Shown here in pieces: positions 1 to 7,550 of a DNA stretch of 64,000 nt (position 1 is its first letter; each line of letters starts with the position of its first letter). The notes beneath the pieces were generated by a model that saw only the letters and a program-made list of their open reading frames with translations, had not been told where the DNA came from and did not search any database. Source of the DNA: JAGOUA01 sp964428975 (GTDB lineage: Bacteria > Patescibacteriota > Patescibacteriia > 2-12-FULL-60-25); NCBI GenBank assembly GCA_964428975.1, contig CAYSAI010000002.1:62001-126000 (forward strand). The letters are read 5' to 3'. The position numbers and the translations under genes are program-made.

Positions 1-1
1 A

Positions 2-604
2 GGTGGACGTGGTGGTATGGGAGGTCGAGGCGGCCAAGGTGGTCGAGGAGGAGCCGGTGGACGCGGCGGTCCAGGCGGTCGTCCGGGAGATCGTCGTGGG
101 GGACGTGGTCAAGGGGGCGATGTTCCTGCAGAAGTTGATTATACCGAGAAAAACCTTGAAGTCGCTCGCGTGACGCGTGTGACCAAAGGAGGAAAGCGTA
201 TGCGTTTTCGCGTGCTTTCCGTGATCGGTAATCAGAAGGGTCGCGTGGGGTTTGGTCTCGCGAAAGGTGTGGATGTAGCAGGAGCGACCGCGAAATCAAC
301 CGCACAAGCACGAAAAGCCCTCATCACCGTACCGATGATTGACGGCACTATCCCTCATGAAGTGTCCGCGAAGTTTCGTGCAGCGCGTATTCTGTTGAAG
401 CCTGCACCAAAAGGAACGGGTGTGAAGGCGGGAGGAGCGATTCGCCCTGTGCTCGAGCTTGCCGGTCTGCAAAATATCGTTTCAAAAATGCTCGGTTCCA
501 GTAATAAAGCGAATAACGTGAAAGCAACGATGATGGCGCTCAAAATGCTTCGTCCGAACAAGAAGCAGGTCAGCGTACCTGTCGTGGAAGTTCCTACCGT
601 ATAA
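2..604 (+). CDS. rpsE: 30S ribosomal protein S5 (5' end outside window)
   Basis: Ribosomal protein uS5, a small-subunit protein near the mRNA entry channel that contributes to decoding accuracy. The S5 core is clear (RVTKGGKRMRF, GNQKGRVGFGLAKG, GTGVKAGGAIRPVLELAG). The frame is open from base 2, and the codons before the first ATG (base 17) still encode Gly and Arg, so the real start is probably upstream of the window. From that ATG the first 35 residues are a low-complexity Gly/Arg tract of GGR/RGG repeats that bacterial S5 normally lacks. The stop lies one base before rplO; rpmD (uL30), normally between them, is absent, as known for CPR genomes. Part of the spc operon with rplO and secY. 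Confidence 0.95.
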   Translation, partial: GGRGGMGGRGGQGGRGGAGGRGGPGGRPGDRRGGRGQGGDVPAEVDYTEKNLEVARVTRVTKGGKRMRFRVLSVIGNQKGRVGFGLAKGVDVAGATAKSTAQARKALITVPMIDGTIPHEVSAKFRAARILLKPAPKGTGVKAGGAIRPVLELAGLQNIVSKMLGSSNKANNVKATMMALKMLRPNKKQVSVPVVEVPTV

Positions 605-605
605 T

Positions 606-1067
606 ATGTCTATCGCTATTCATACCCTCGCCCCAACAAAAGGCGCGCGAGAAAAAGCGTTCCGCATCGGTCGCGGCAACGGATCTGGTCGCGGCACCAC
701 GGCTGGTCGTGGGACGAAAGGTCAGCGCGCGCGTTCAGGTGGACGCAACAAGCTTCGTCTCAAAGGAATGAAGCAAATGTTGTTGTCCTTCCCGAAAAAC
801 CGTGGCTTTCAAAGTCGCTACGCAAAAGCGCGTGTCGTATCTCTTGTGCAGTTGGAAACGCTCGCTCCAGGCACGCGTGTGGATTTGGATACGCTTCGCA
901 AAGCGGGGTTTATCTTACGTTCAGATCGCACGGCAAAAATTGTTGGAACGGGAGGTCTCACGAAAAAATTCATGATCCATGGCGTTCTCGCAACAACCAC
1001 TGCACGAGCAGCGGTAGAAAAAGCGGGCGGCAAGGTCGTTTCATTCTCGAAAAAAGCGCGTCCTTAA
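606..1067 (+). CDS. rplO: 50S ribosomal protein L15
   Basis: Ribosomal protein uL15, a late-assembling large-subunit protein. The 153-residue product has the typical N-terminal basic Gly-rich segment (RIGRGNGSGRGTTAGRGTKG) followed by a compact domain with FPKNRGFQSRY. Length is normal for bacterial L15. The start ATG lies one base after the rpsE stop, with no Shine-Dalgarno sequence, so translation is probably coupled. It follows rpsE directly because rpmD is missing, and secY begins 21 bp downstream in the usual order. Confidence 0.96.
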   Translation: MSIAIHTLAPTKGAREKAFRIGRGNGSGRGTTAGRGTKGQRARSGGRNKLRLKGMKQMLLSFPKNRGFQSRYAKARVVSLVQLETLAPGTRVDLDTLRKAGFILRSDRTAKIVGTGGLTKKFMIHGVLATTTARAAVEKAGGKVVSFSKKARP

Positions 1068-1088
1068 AAGGCGCGCTTCAACGATTTT

Positions 1089-2354
1089 ATGTGGGACACT
1101 CTCAAACAATCATGGTCCATTAAAGAGGTGAGAAACGGTCTTCTCTTCATGCTCGCCATCATGATCGTTTTTCGTTTGGCGGCGAACATTCCTCTTCCGG
1201 GAATTGATCTTGTCGCGCTCCAAGCCTTTATCGAAGGAAATCGTGCGCTTGGCCTGTTGAATTTGTTTGCTGGAGGAACGATCCGTAACTTTAGCATTGT
1301 GGCGATGGGTGTTGCGCCGTATATTACCGCTTCGATCATCATTCAACTCATGGGAATGATCATTCCCAAAGTGGAAGAGATCCAAAAAGATGGAGAAGCT
1401 GGGCGTAGACGCATCAATCAATGGACGCGTTTCCTGACAGTTCCTCTCGCGATCATTCAATCGTTTGGTTTGCTCGCGATCATGCGTCAATCTTCCGTGC
1501 CGATTCTCACGAATAACAGTCCGCTTCATATTGCGATGATTGTCGCGACCGTGACGGCAGGAACGCTCTTCTTGATGTGGCTTGGAGAGTTGATTCAAGA
1601 AAAGAAGGTAGGAAATGGGATGTCGCTGATTATCGCGGCGGGTATTTTAGCAGATCTTCCATCGAGTTTGTCTCGTTTTACGGCGACGACAACGGCTTCG
1701 CAAAGCTGGCTACCGATCGTGCTGTACGGAGCGGCGGCTATTGCGATGATCATTGGTGTGGTGTTTATCACAGAAGGACAGCGAAATGTGCCGATTCAAT
1801 ACGCACGTCAAGTGCGTGGAGGAAGTGCGGCGTCCACACTGCCGCTTCGTGTGAATATGGTGGGGGTGATTCCGATTATCTTCGCTATCTCTCTTTTGCT
1901 GTTTCCTACGCTTGTGGCGCAATTCTTGTTGACGGCAAAAACAGCGTGGATCGCTGATGGGGCGCGTTTCGTGATTGCGACGCTGCAAAATCAGACGGTA
2001 TACGGCGTGTCGTATCTTCTGCTCACGGTGGCGTTTACGTATTTCTATACGTCTATCGTGTTTCAGCCAGATCGTATCGCGGAAAATCTTCAGAAGCAGG
2101 GCGCGTTTGTCCCAGGTATTCGTCCTGGAAAAGCGACGTCGGCCTATCTTGTGGAGGTGATCGATCGTATTACGCTTGGTGGGGCGCTGTTTCTTGGGCT
2201 CGTGGCGGTGATGCCGCTCATTGCGCAAGCGTTTACAGGAACGCAAGTCCTTGCGCTTGGAGGAACTTCGCTTCTGATCGTTGTGTCGGTTGTGATAGAA
2301 TCCGTGAAGCAAATCGAAGGGCAAGTAACCATGAGGCAGTACGATTTGTACTAA
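1089..2354 (+). CDS. secY: Preprotein translocase channel subunit SecY
   Basis: Central pore-forming subunit of the Sec translocon in the cytoplasmic membrane. The 421-residue protein has about ten hydrophobic segments, the plug-region signature (NIPLPGIDL near residue 35; IPKVEEIQKDGEAGRR near residue 90) and the cytoplasmic loop RQVRGGSAASTLPLRVN. Length is normal. Last gene of the spc-type operon; a strong terminator follows at 2362-2381. No Shine-Dalgarno sequence precedes the ATG. It works with SecD, SecF and YidC, encoded near 48-51 kb in this window. Confidence 0.97.
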   Translation: MWDTLKQSWSIKEVRNGLLFMLAIMIVFRLAANIPLPGIDLVALQAFIEGNRALGLLNLFAGGTIRNFSIVAMGVAPYITASIIIQLMGMIIPKVEEIQKDGEAGRRRINQWTRFLTVPLAIIQSFGLLAIMRQSSVPILTNNSPLHIAMIVATVTAGTLFLMWLGELIQEKKVGNGMSLIIAAGILADLPSSLSRFTATTTASQSWLPIVLYGAAAIAMIIGVVFITEGQRNVPIQYARQVRGGSAASTLPLRVNMVGVIPIIFAISLLLFPTLVAQFLLTAKTAWIADGARFVIATLQNQTVYGVSYLLLTVAFTYFYTSIVFQPDRIAENLQKQGAFVPGIRPGKATSAYLVEVIDRITLGGALFLGLVAVMPLIAQAFTGTQVLALGGTSLLIVVSVVIESVKQIEGQVTMRQYDLY

Positions 2355-2361
2355 CAAAAAG

Positions 2362-2381
2362 CAGCCTTCTGGCTGTTTTTT
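2362..2381 (+). terminator. Rho-independent terminator after secY
   Basis: Hairpin CAGCC-TTCT-GGCTG followed by six T residues; it starts just after the secY stop and closes the ribosomal operon. Confidence 0.85.
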
Positions 2382-2429
2382 GTTTTCTCTTTTTGCATCC
2401 CTCTGTCGCTATGCTACGCTCCTTCGTAT

Positions 2430-3086
2430 ATGGCAAAAAAGCGCCTTCGGGCGGTCTTTTTTGGCCCGCATGGGTCAGGAAAACGCACGCAAGCTGAACG
2501 GCTTGCGCTTGAGTTTCGTGTCCCATTGATTTCCTCTGGAGCGCTTCTTCGTGAGGAAATCGAAAGCGAGACGGCGATCGGAAAGCTCGTTATGAACTAC
2601 GTTGAGCAAGGAATGCTCGCGCCGGATGATCTTGTGAACGCCGTTATCCTCAAAAAAATACGTCGTTGTGTGATGAACGAACGTGGATTCGTGCTTGAGG
2701 GGTATCCGCGCAACGTCGAACAGGCGAGTGCGCTTGAAAAAGTCTCGAAGACGCAGATCGCTCTTCATCTCAAACTTTCAGATGAAGAAGCGCGCGAACG
2801 CGTCGAAGGGCGTCGTGAATGTACGTCGTGCAATGCGGTCTATCATTTGGATACGGTGCCTCCGGGGGAGCTTGAGACGTGCGTCCGATGTGGTTACGGC
2901 TTGCAAGGGCGACCGACAGATCAAGAAGAAGCGTTCATTAGTCGCCAGGCCGTGTACCATTTTATGACCGAGCCGCTTGTAGGGTTTTATCGGCAAAAAG
3001 GGGTGCTGCTTACTCTCAAGGCGCAGCAATCCATTCGCGCGCTTCACGAGGAGCTGCTAAAAAAGTTGAAACGCTTGGGGTTTTAG
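2430..3086 (+). CDS. adk: Adenylate kinase, zinc-lid type
   Basis: Converts ATP + AMP to 2 ADP in the cytoplasm. The 218-residue protein has a P-loop GPHGSGKRT (residues 12-20), the AMP-site motif VLEGYPR (88-94, usually LDGFPR) and a LID domain with four cysteines, C131/C134 and C151/C154, that should bind structural Zn as in Gram-positive-type enzymes. The start ATG fits the P-loop position. A TATGCT/TACGCT -10-like hexamer lies 10-14 nt upstream and there is no Shine-Dalgarno site, so it has its own promoter after the secY terminator. infA, rpmJ and map, often found here, are absent. Confidence 0.95.
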   Translation: MAKKRLRAVFFGPHGSGKRTQAERLALEFRVPLISSGALLREEIESETAIGKLVMNYVEQGMLAPDDLVNAVILKKIRRCVMNERGFVLEGYPRNVEQASALEKVSKTQIALHLKLSDEEARERVEGRRECTSCNAVYHLDTVPPGELETCVRCGYGLQGRPTDQEEAFISRQAVYHFMTEPLVGFYRQKGVLLTLKAQQSIRALHEELLKKLKRLGF

Positions 3087-3100
3087 CACATTTTGCTCTA

Positions 3101-3129
3101 TTGGCGCATGTAAAAGCTTCGAGTATACT
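3101..3129 (+). promoter_or_regulatory. Sigma70-type promoter of the 3138 gene
   Basis: -35 TTGGCG (3101-3106), 17-bp spacer, -10 TATACT (3124-3129). The start codon at 3138 is only 8 nt after the -10 box, so the transcript should start at or within a few bases of the ATG (leaderless). Confidence 0.75.
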
Positions 3130-3137
3130 CTATAAAT

Positions 3138-3584
3138 ATGAAGCCCTCGATCGCTGGCCCTCTTTCCATTCTCTCAGCTCTATTGATCGCGAGCCCTTTT
3201 TCTGCGCATGCTTCTTTTCATGAAGGGAGTGCGGAGCTTGGAGCGGCGATGATCAGGATCATGATGTTCATGTTGGTAGGTCTACCAGCTCCAATTTTCC
3301 TTGTGTGGCTGCGCAGGTATTTTCTCCGTAAGTATACTCTGTCACCTACGCATTCCCTCATGCTCCGAATCGCTTGTCTTATAAGCGGTGCGCCGTCTGG
3401 TTGGTGGTTTGTATCAGTCCTCTACTCGTCATTGTATTTGCTTAGTCTTACTGTGCCGTATGGTCATATATTCAACCTCGCGATCGCTTTTCCCTTCTTT
3501 TTTCTTCCTTTTGCTTCAACGGTTATCGCTATCGTGGGTGCCTGGGCTTCAGATCATTGGTTGAAAAACCTTGGGAAGAAATAA
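3138..3584 (+). CDS. Small integral membrane protein, unknown function
   Basis: 148-residue protein, not recognised. An N-terminal hydrophobic segment (about residues 8-25, ending SPFSAHA) resembles a signal peptide. It is followed by a membrane span with GLPAPIFLVWL (about 45-62) and two more spans around 75-110 and 115-140. No catalytic motif is visible. It has its own promoter with an 8-nt gap to the ATG and ends at a bidirectional terminator shared with the convergent GH10 gene. Coding status is supported by hydrophobic periodicity and the strong promoter; function is open. Confidence 0.7.
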   Translation: MKPSIAGPLSILSALLIASPFSAHASFHEGSAELGAAMIRIMMFMLVGLPAPIFLVWLRRYFLRKYTLSPTHSLMLRIACLISGAPSGWWFVSVLYSSLYLLSLTVPYGHIFNLAIAFPFFFLPFASTVIAIVGAWASDHWLKNLGKK

Positions 3585-3597
3585 TCTCAAAACACAC

Positions 3598-3623
3598 AAA
3601 ACTCTCGCGTACGGCGAGGTTTT
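3598..3623. terminator. Bidirectional terminator between convergent genes
   Basis: Stem CTCGC/GCGAG around a GTACG loop, extended by AAAAC/GTTTT with one bulged base. The A-tract and T-tract let it act for both the 3138 gene and the minus-strand GH10 gene, whose stop codon overlaps it. Confidence 0.75.
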
Positions 3624-5313
3624 ATTGTCGAAGTTTTTGTTGTAGCGCACTGAAGGCAGGCTTCGCTTTCATGTCTTTATCCCACAACAAACTTGTCCCA
3701 TAGACGAGAGGATAGCGGTCGGAACGGGTCGTAGAGCCATATGTATCAGTGATACCCCACGTTGTGTACGAAGTGCAATTCGGGGCGCGTAAACAGATAT
3801 CCAACGCCATTTCGTATTGATGGGTTTGCTCTCTGGCATTGTCTTGAGTGACATCTATTTCTGAAATTCGGGTTAAAAGACCAAGCTTCGCCAAAGATTC
3901 CATATGATTTTTGAGCTGATCGGCATGCATATAATCGCCATCACCATAGACATGTGCTTCGAATCCAACGCCATCAATAGGGACGTTTCGCGCTTTGAGT
4001 CGCTTGACTAAACGTAACAGGGAGTCCCAATGTTCGCCATCGTTCTCTAGACCGTAATCATTCAGATAGAGCTTTGCGGATGGGTCGGCTTTACGAGCTG
4101 CTTTGAATGCAAGATCAATGTACTCCTCTCCCATGGCTTCGAACCAGATGTTCGGTTCTAAACCCTGCTTTCCATCTGTATAAGGAGCTCGTTTTTTTGA
4201 AAATGGTTCATTGACGACATCCCATTCGGCTACTCTTCCTTGAAAATGACTGACCACCCGTTCTATATGATCAATCATGATTTTTTGTCGTTTTAGTGTG
4301 GGAGTTTCTCTCATCCAATCAGGATTGCTCTTGTCATAGACTAATGCGTGTCCGTGCACGACCATGGTATTTTTGAGAGCAATCTCAACGAGTTGATCTG
4401 CCTCCTCAAATGCGTAGACATCGGGTTGGGGATGGATGAACTGGGGTTTCATGCTATTTTCTGGTGTGAGCATACTGAACTGACCTAGAGCCAATTCTTT
4501 ATAACGTTCATCTGTCAAAAGTGGGCCGATAGCTACGGCAGCACCTATTTTGAGTTTCCGAGGGTGAGCATCTGCCAAACGACGCAGACTATTGTGATCA
4601 TTCAAATCGACCACTATGGATGGGGCAGGAACGATTTCGACGCGCCCGCTTCCAAGGGCATGAATGTGTAATGCTGCGAGCGTCCAGCCAGCGCTTCCCG
4701 CGGGGCTATCTGCCCCAAGCCAAACCGTGCCGCTCTTGAAAATGGCATGGTCAGGTATACTGCCGAGGGCACGACCATTTTCCGTGAGATGTATTTGATC
4801 TTTTTTCCGTTCGAGAGAGATCGTTGTCTTTGAGGATAAAGAAACAGGGTACGCTCTCATATCTATAGAATTCGATGAGGTGCCATCCCAGATACGAAGA
4901 GTGATCAAATTCTGTGTCACCGCAAGTTCAAGGCTAGGAGGTTCGTATCGCCATTGATCGTACACGATAGGAGGTTCTGCATAGAGTCTGAAAGAAGCCT
5001 CCTTGTCTATGTCGGAAAAGGTGGTTGTTATCATGAAATCTCCCTTGACTTTAAGGTGTTGGCCGCTGAGATTCACAGGGGGATTCGGTTGTCCTGCCGA
5101 ACCATCCTGATGCGTAATAATTCCATTTTTCGGTTGAAAGTGGATACCGTTCGGTGTTATGGTCGCTCCTATAAAATGCGACCAGTCTAGCGTGTGTAGG
5201 AGGTCCGTTGGTTGATTTTTATCATCTTTAAACCTATACAGGACAACAAAAACCATGAGGGTCGCGATTATAAGCAGAACCTTCAACAATCGAACATAGG
5301 GTGTATTTTGCAT
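3622..5313 (-). CDS. Membrane-anchored glycoside hydrolase family 10 (endo-1,4-beta-xylanase-like)
   Basis: Predicted retaining glycosidase of family GH10, which cleaves beta-1,4-xylan. About 563 residues from the preferred ATG at 5313; an ATG at 5340 overlaps the tRNA-Arg CCA end and is unlikely. Order: N-terminal membrane anchor (about residues 8-28), a beta-rich region of about 200 residues possibly acting as a sugar-binding or concanavalin-like domain, then the GH10 barrel. Barrel signatures are FSMLTPENSMKP, VHGHALVYD (usually HTLVWH), WDVVNEPF with acid/base Glu near residue 369, and ISEIDVT with nucleophile Glu near 485. Lies 27 nt downstream of tRNA-Arg on the same strand, so it may be co-transcribed. 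Odd for a CPR genome of presumed host-dependent lifestyle. Confidence 0.88.
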   Translation of the reverse strand: MQNTPYVRLLKVLLIIATLMVFVVLYRFKDDKNQPTDLLHTLDWSHFIGATITPNGIHFQPKNGIITHQDGSAGQPNPPVNLSGQHLKVKGDFMITTTFSDIDKEASFRLYAEPPIVYDQWRYEPPSLELAVTQNLITLRIWDGTSSNSIDMRAYPVSLSSKTTISLERKKDQIHLTENGRALGSIPDHAIFKSGTVWLGADSPAGSAGWTLAALHIHALGSGRVEIVPAPSIVVDLNDHNSLRRLADAHPRKLKIGAAVAIGPLLTDERYKELALGQFSMLTPENSMKPQFIHPQPDVYAFEEADQLVEIALKNTMVVHGHALVYDKSNPDWMRETPTLKRQKIMIDHIERVVSHFQGRVAEWDVVNEPFSKKRAPYTDGKQGLEPNIWFEAMGEEYIDLAFKAARKADPSAKLYLNDYGLENDGEHWDSLLRLVKRLKARNVPIDGVGFEAHVYGDGDYMHADQLKNHMESLAKLGLLTRISEIDVTQDNAREQTHQYEMALDICLRAPNCTSYTTWGITDTYGSTTRSDRYPLVYGTSLLWDKDMKAKPAFSALQQKLRQ

Positions 5314-5339
5314 GGGTGGGAGACAGAGAGAGTCTCTCA

Positions 5340-5416
5340 TGGTGCACCCGAGACGATTCGAACGTCTGACCTCTTCCTTCGGAGGGAAGCGCTCTATCCA
5401 GCTGAGCTACGGGTGC
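5340..5416 (-). tRNA. tRNA-Arg(CCG), CCA encoded
   Basis: Complete cloverleaf on the minus strand: acceptor GCACCCG/CGGGTGC, D-arm with GCTC/GAGC, anticodon stem CTTCC/GGAAG with loop CTCCGAA (anticodon CCG), T-arm AGACG-TTCGAAT-CGTCT, discriminator A at 5343 and encoded CCA at 5340-5342. Two truncated copies lie directly upstream on the same strand. Confidence 0.95.
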
Positions 5417-5422
5417 ATATTT

Positions 5423-5482
5423 TTCGAACGTCTGACCTAGCCGGTAGCACCGGCTCGCTCTATCCAGCTGAGCTACGGGTGC
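5423..5482 (-). pseudogene. Truncated tRNA-Arg-like copy (unit 2)
   Basis: A 60-nt copy of the tRNA-Arg 5' part, from the acceptor 5' strand GCACCCG through the D-arm, anticodon arm and variable loop to TTCGAA in the T-loop, where it stops; the 3' T-stem and acceptor strands are missing. The anticodon arm differs from the real tRNA but stays perfectly paired: AGCCG/CGGCT replaces CTTCC/GGAAG, with loop GTGCTAC (would read GCT). Separated from the intact tRNA by a 6-nt AAATAT spacer. Confidence 0.8.
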
Positions 5483-5488
5483 ATATTT

Positions 5489-5549
5489 TTCGAACATCTG
5501 ACCTAGCCGGTAGTCACCGGCTCGCTCTATCCAGCTGAGCTACGGGTGC
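5489..5549 (-). pseudogene. Truncated tRNA-Arg-like copy (unit 3)
   Basis: A second, 61-nt copy cut at the same T-loop position, followed by the same AAATAT spacer. It differs from unit 2 by one inserted A in the anticodon loop (GTGACTAC, eight bases, not a normal anticodon loop) and one base in the T-stem. The pair looks like a recent tandem duplication with a 66-67 bp period. Confidence 0.8.
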
Positions 5550-5637
5550 ATGGTAGGACGTACACATTCGGCAATCTTAGCCTACGAGATTTCCGTCTAT
5601 ACAGCAAACGCTCTTGGCAGAAAGAGACGCGCGTTTT

Positions 5638-6546
5638 ATGGTGTGCCGTATGACTCTTACAAAATCTGTCTCGTGGGTTCTTCTTGGAGCGATTTTTCTT
5701 TTGTGTGCGATGGTTGTTCGGTTAACGCGCCTCGAAAGCATCTCTCTTCAAGATATTGCTGCTCGTATAGGAGAAAAGCTCATTTTCGTGCGCGATACGT
5801 ATGACGCAACCTCTTCCGCGCAAGCGAGTGTGTACCGCCTTTCTGATGGAATGAAACACGCACTTCCTCGTGTGGATGGACAGGCGTTTCTCGGACCAAC
5901 AGGGCTTCTTACATGGACAACATCAACGCTTCTTTTGATAACACCGCAAAAAGTGGATTCAAAATCAATCATCGGCCTTCCGGGAACGCCCAAGTCTATC
6001 GAAGCGAGTTCAAGCGGTTTTCTGTTTCTCATACGAGGCGAAACGGCGTCATCTACGCGTTTTGCGTGTATCGCCGCGATTCCCACGAAAGAGATTGGCA
6101 AAGAATGTGATGCGCTTCCTTCAAAAATCGCCACCAGCTCAGAACAGATTCTCGGATGGTATCAGGGGAAAGATCATACGCTGCTTCTTCATGGTACGAG
6201 CACGTATACCTACGAAGCTGTGTCTGGAAAAGTGGAATTTCTTGATGAACAGGCCGGAAAAGACGCTCGCGAGGCATTCGTGAGGAAGAATACGGCTCAA
6301 GAATTGCCGAACATCTATCGTTTTTGGCGGTTATTGCTCATCCCTACGAAACGTCCTGTCATCCTGTGGACACCATCAAACAGTAAAATTATTCCGCTTT
6401 CCAAAGACGCGTTTCTTCTGGCTGAATCAGCAGTGTTTCGTCTCGTGCATCTTCCTACGCACGCGCAAGCCGTTCTTACGAGCGATCTTCTCGATCGAGA
6501 CACGCGAGAGATCATTTCTTCCGAAACATTTTCTCAAAAGAGATAA
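5638..6546 (+). CDS. Unknown membrane-anchored protein
   Basis: About 302 residues, not recognised. One N-terminal membrane anchor (SVSWVLLGAIFLLCAMVV, about residues 10-27) is followed by a soluble, probably extracytoplasmic region with repeated beta-strand-like segments (for example VYRLSDGMKHALPRVDG, LLTWTTSTLLLITP), loosely like a beta-propeller or WD-type fold; this is only an impression. Start choice: ATG 5638 with AAAGAG 12 nt upstream; ATG 5650 or TTG 5614 (10 nt after a TATACA box) are alternatives. The 3' end overlaps the convergent lepB by 35 bp. Confidence 0.65.
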   Translation: MVCRMTLTKSVSWVLLGAIFLLCAMVVRLTRLESISLQDIAARIGEKLIFVRDTYDATSSAQASVYRLSDGMKHALPRVDGQAFLGPTGLLTWTTSTLLLITPQKVDSKSIIGLPGTPKSIEASSSGFLFLIRGETASSTRFACIAAIPTKEIGKECDALPSKIATSSEQILGWYQGKDHTLLLHGTSTYTYEAVSGKVEFLDEQAGKDAREAFVRKNTAQELPNIYRFWRLLLIPTKRPVILWTPSNSKIIPLSKDAFLLAESAVFRLVHLPTHAQAVLTSDLLDRDTREIISSETFSQKR

Positions 6547-7132
6547 CCTTGCCAATGATGCGTGAGCGTGAAACAGCTCCATAGGTGCGTGAATCGGTGC
6601 TGTGATCGCGATTATCTCCAAGAACAAAGTATTCGTTCTTTTGAAGCACCCATGATCGTGTGCTTGTCGCTCCTTTGACGTACGTGGCTATCGCGGAGGA
6701 AAGATATGCATGCTCATTCAGCTCCTGCGGAGTTCCTTGTCCTGTTTGTACGAGTACCTTTCCCGCTTTCACAAAAATCGTTTCTCCAGGAAGGCCGATC
6801 ACGCGTTTGAGAATGAGTTTTGTCGAGTCTTGATCGATCATTTGAATAGCGTCAGAACGTTTCGGTGTACGTACGAGATACAAAATCTTGTTTACGAACA
6901 ACAGCTCTTCATCAAGATGGGTGGGTTCCATGGAACGGCCATTCACGCGTGCAGGAGCGAGAACAAACGATTGTATAAAGAGAATGACGAGAAAAAACGC
7001 CCCGAATGCCCCTCCAATCAGACGAAGCGCTCGCAAAAAAATCTGCCTTCGTGGAGGAATAGGAGCGGGCATCTCGATGACGTGCAACGGATGGGGAGGT
7101 TCAACAGAAAGAACAGATTGCGCGTCGAGCAT
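6512..7132 (-). CDS. lepB: Signal peptidase I
   Basis: Membrane serine protease that removes signal peptides from exported proteins on the outer face of the cytoplasmic membrane. 206 residues: a cytoplasmic N-terminus, one membrane span (about 38-58), then the catalytic domain. Box B NGRSMEPT holds the nucleophile Ser67; box D KLILKRVIGLPGE holds the general base Lys109; box E GDNRDHSTDSRTYG is complete. Its substrates should include the many secreted proteins encoded between 8.8 and 16 kb and the giant protein. Overlaps the end of the convergent unknown gene by 35 bp. Confidence 0.96.
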   Translation of the reverse strand: MLDAQSVLSVEPPHPLHVIEMPAPIPPRRQIFLRALRLIGGAFGAFFLVILFIQSFVLAPARVNGRSMEPTHLDEELLFVNKILYLVRTPKRSDAIQMIDQDSTKLILKRVIGLPGETIFVKAGKVLVQTGQGTPQELNEHAYLSSAIATYVKGATSTRSWVLQKNEYFVLGDNRDHSTDSRTYGAVSRSRIIGKVISFEKMFRKK

Positions 7133-7195
7133 ACGAAATGATAGAATGAGCCACGAAGAGAGTATACGTGTTTTTCTCTTCTTGTTCTATACTTT

Positions 7196-7537
7196 GTGGA
7201 TAATTTTACCGAAGGCTTGCTGGCTTTAACAAAAACACTCCGTTTGTTTTTCTACACAACGATTTTTAATACGTCTGTGCTCGGTTTTATTGCGGGAGTA
7301 TTTCTCACAATTATGGTAGCGGTGTTTATTCTCACGAAAGATCCGCGCCATATTCCGCACATTCTTCTCTCTTCGAGTACGGAAAGTTTTCAAAAAATCG
7401 CCGCTCAAGATGAACATGGTACCTATACCGTTGGATTCACGGAGTTTTTGCGTATGTATACGCAGGTACGTATGCTGTGTTTGATCGCGTTCATCTCGTT
7501 TTGCGTCATGGTAACAACGGTAGTTATCACTCGTTAA
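7196..7537 (+). CDS. Small membrane protein, unknown function
   Basis: 113 residues with two membrane spans: about 20-45 (SVLGFIAGVFLTIMVAVFIL) and 93-112 (LIAFISFCVMVTTVVI), separated by a soluble segment. Not recognised. The listed start is GTG at 7196; a TATACT hexamer sits directly in front of it (7188-7193), too close to be its -10 box, so either an upstream TATACG (7163-7168) drives transcription or translation starts at the in-frame TTG at 7217. It lies 13 bp before the histidine kinase gene and may be part of that signalling unit. Confidence 0.6.
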   Translation: MDNFTEGLLALTKTLRLFFYTTIFNTSVLGFIAGVFLTIMVAVFILTKDPRHIPHILLSSSTESFQKIAAQDEHGTYTVGFTEFLRMYTQVRMLCLIAFISFCVMVTTVVITR

Positions 7538-7550
7538 CAGGAGTATTTCT

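Noticed and set aside
1110..1598. Long minus-strand ORFs opposite secY, dnaK, dnaJ and nusA
   Set aside because: Shadow frames of highly expressed, recognisable genes; no independent evidence.
5423..5482. tRNA-Ser(GCT) suggested by the loop GTGCTAC
   Set aside because: The unit lacks the 3' T-stem and acceptor strands and has no long variable arm as tRNA-Ser requires; it is a tRNA-Arg-derived fragment.
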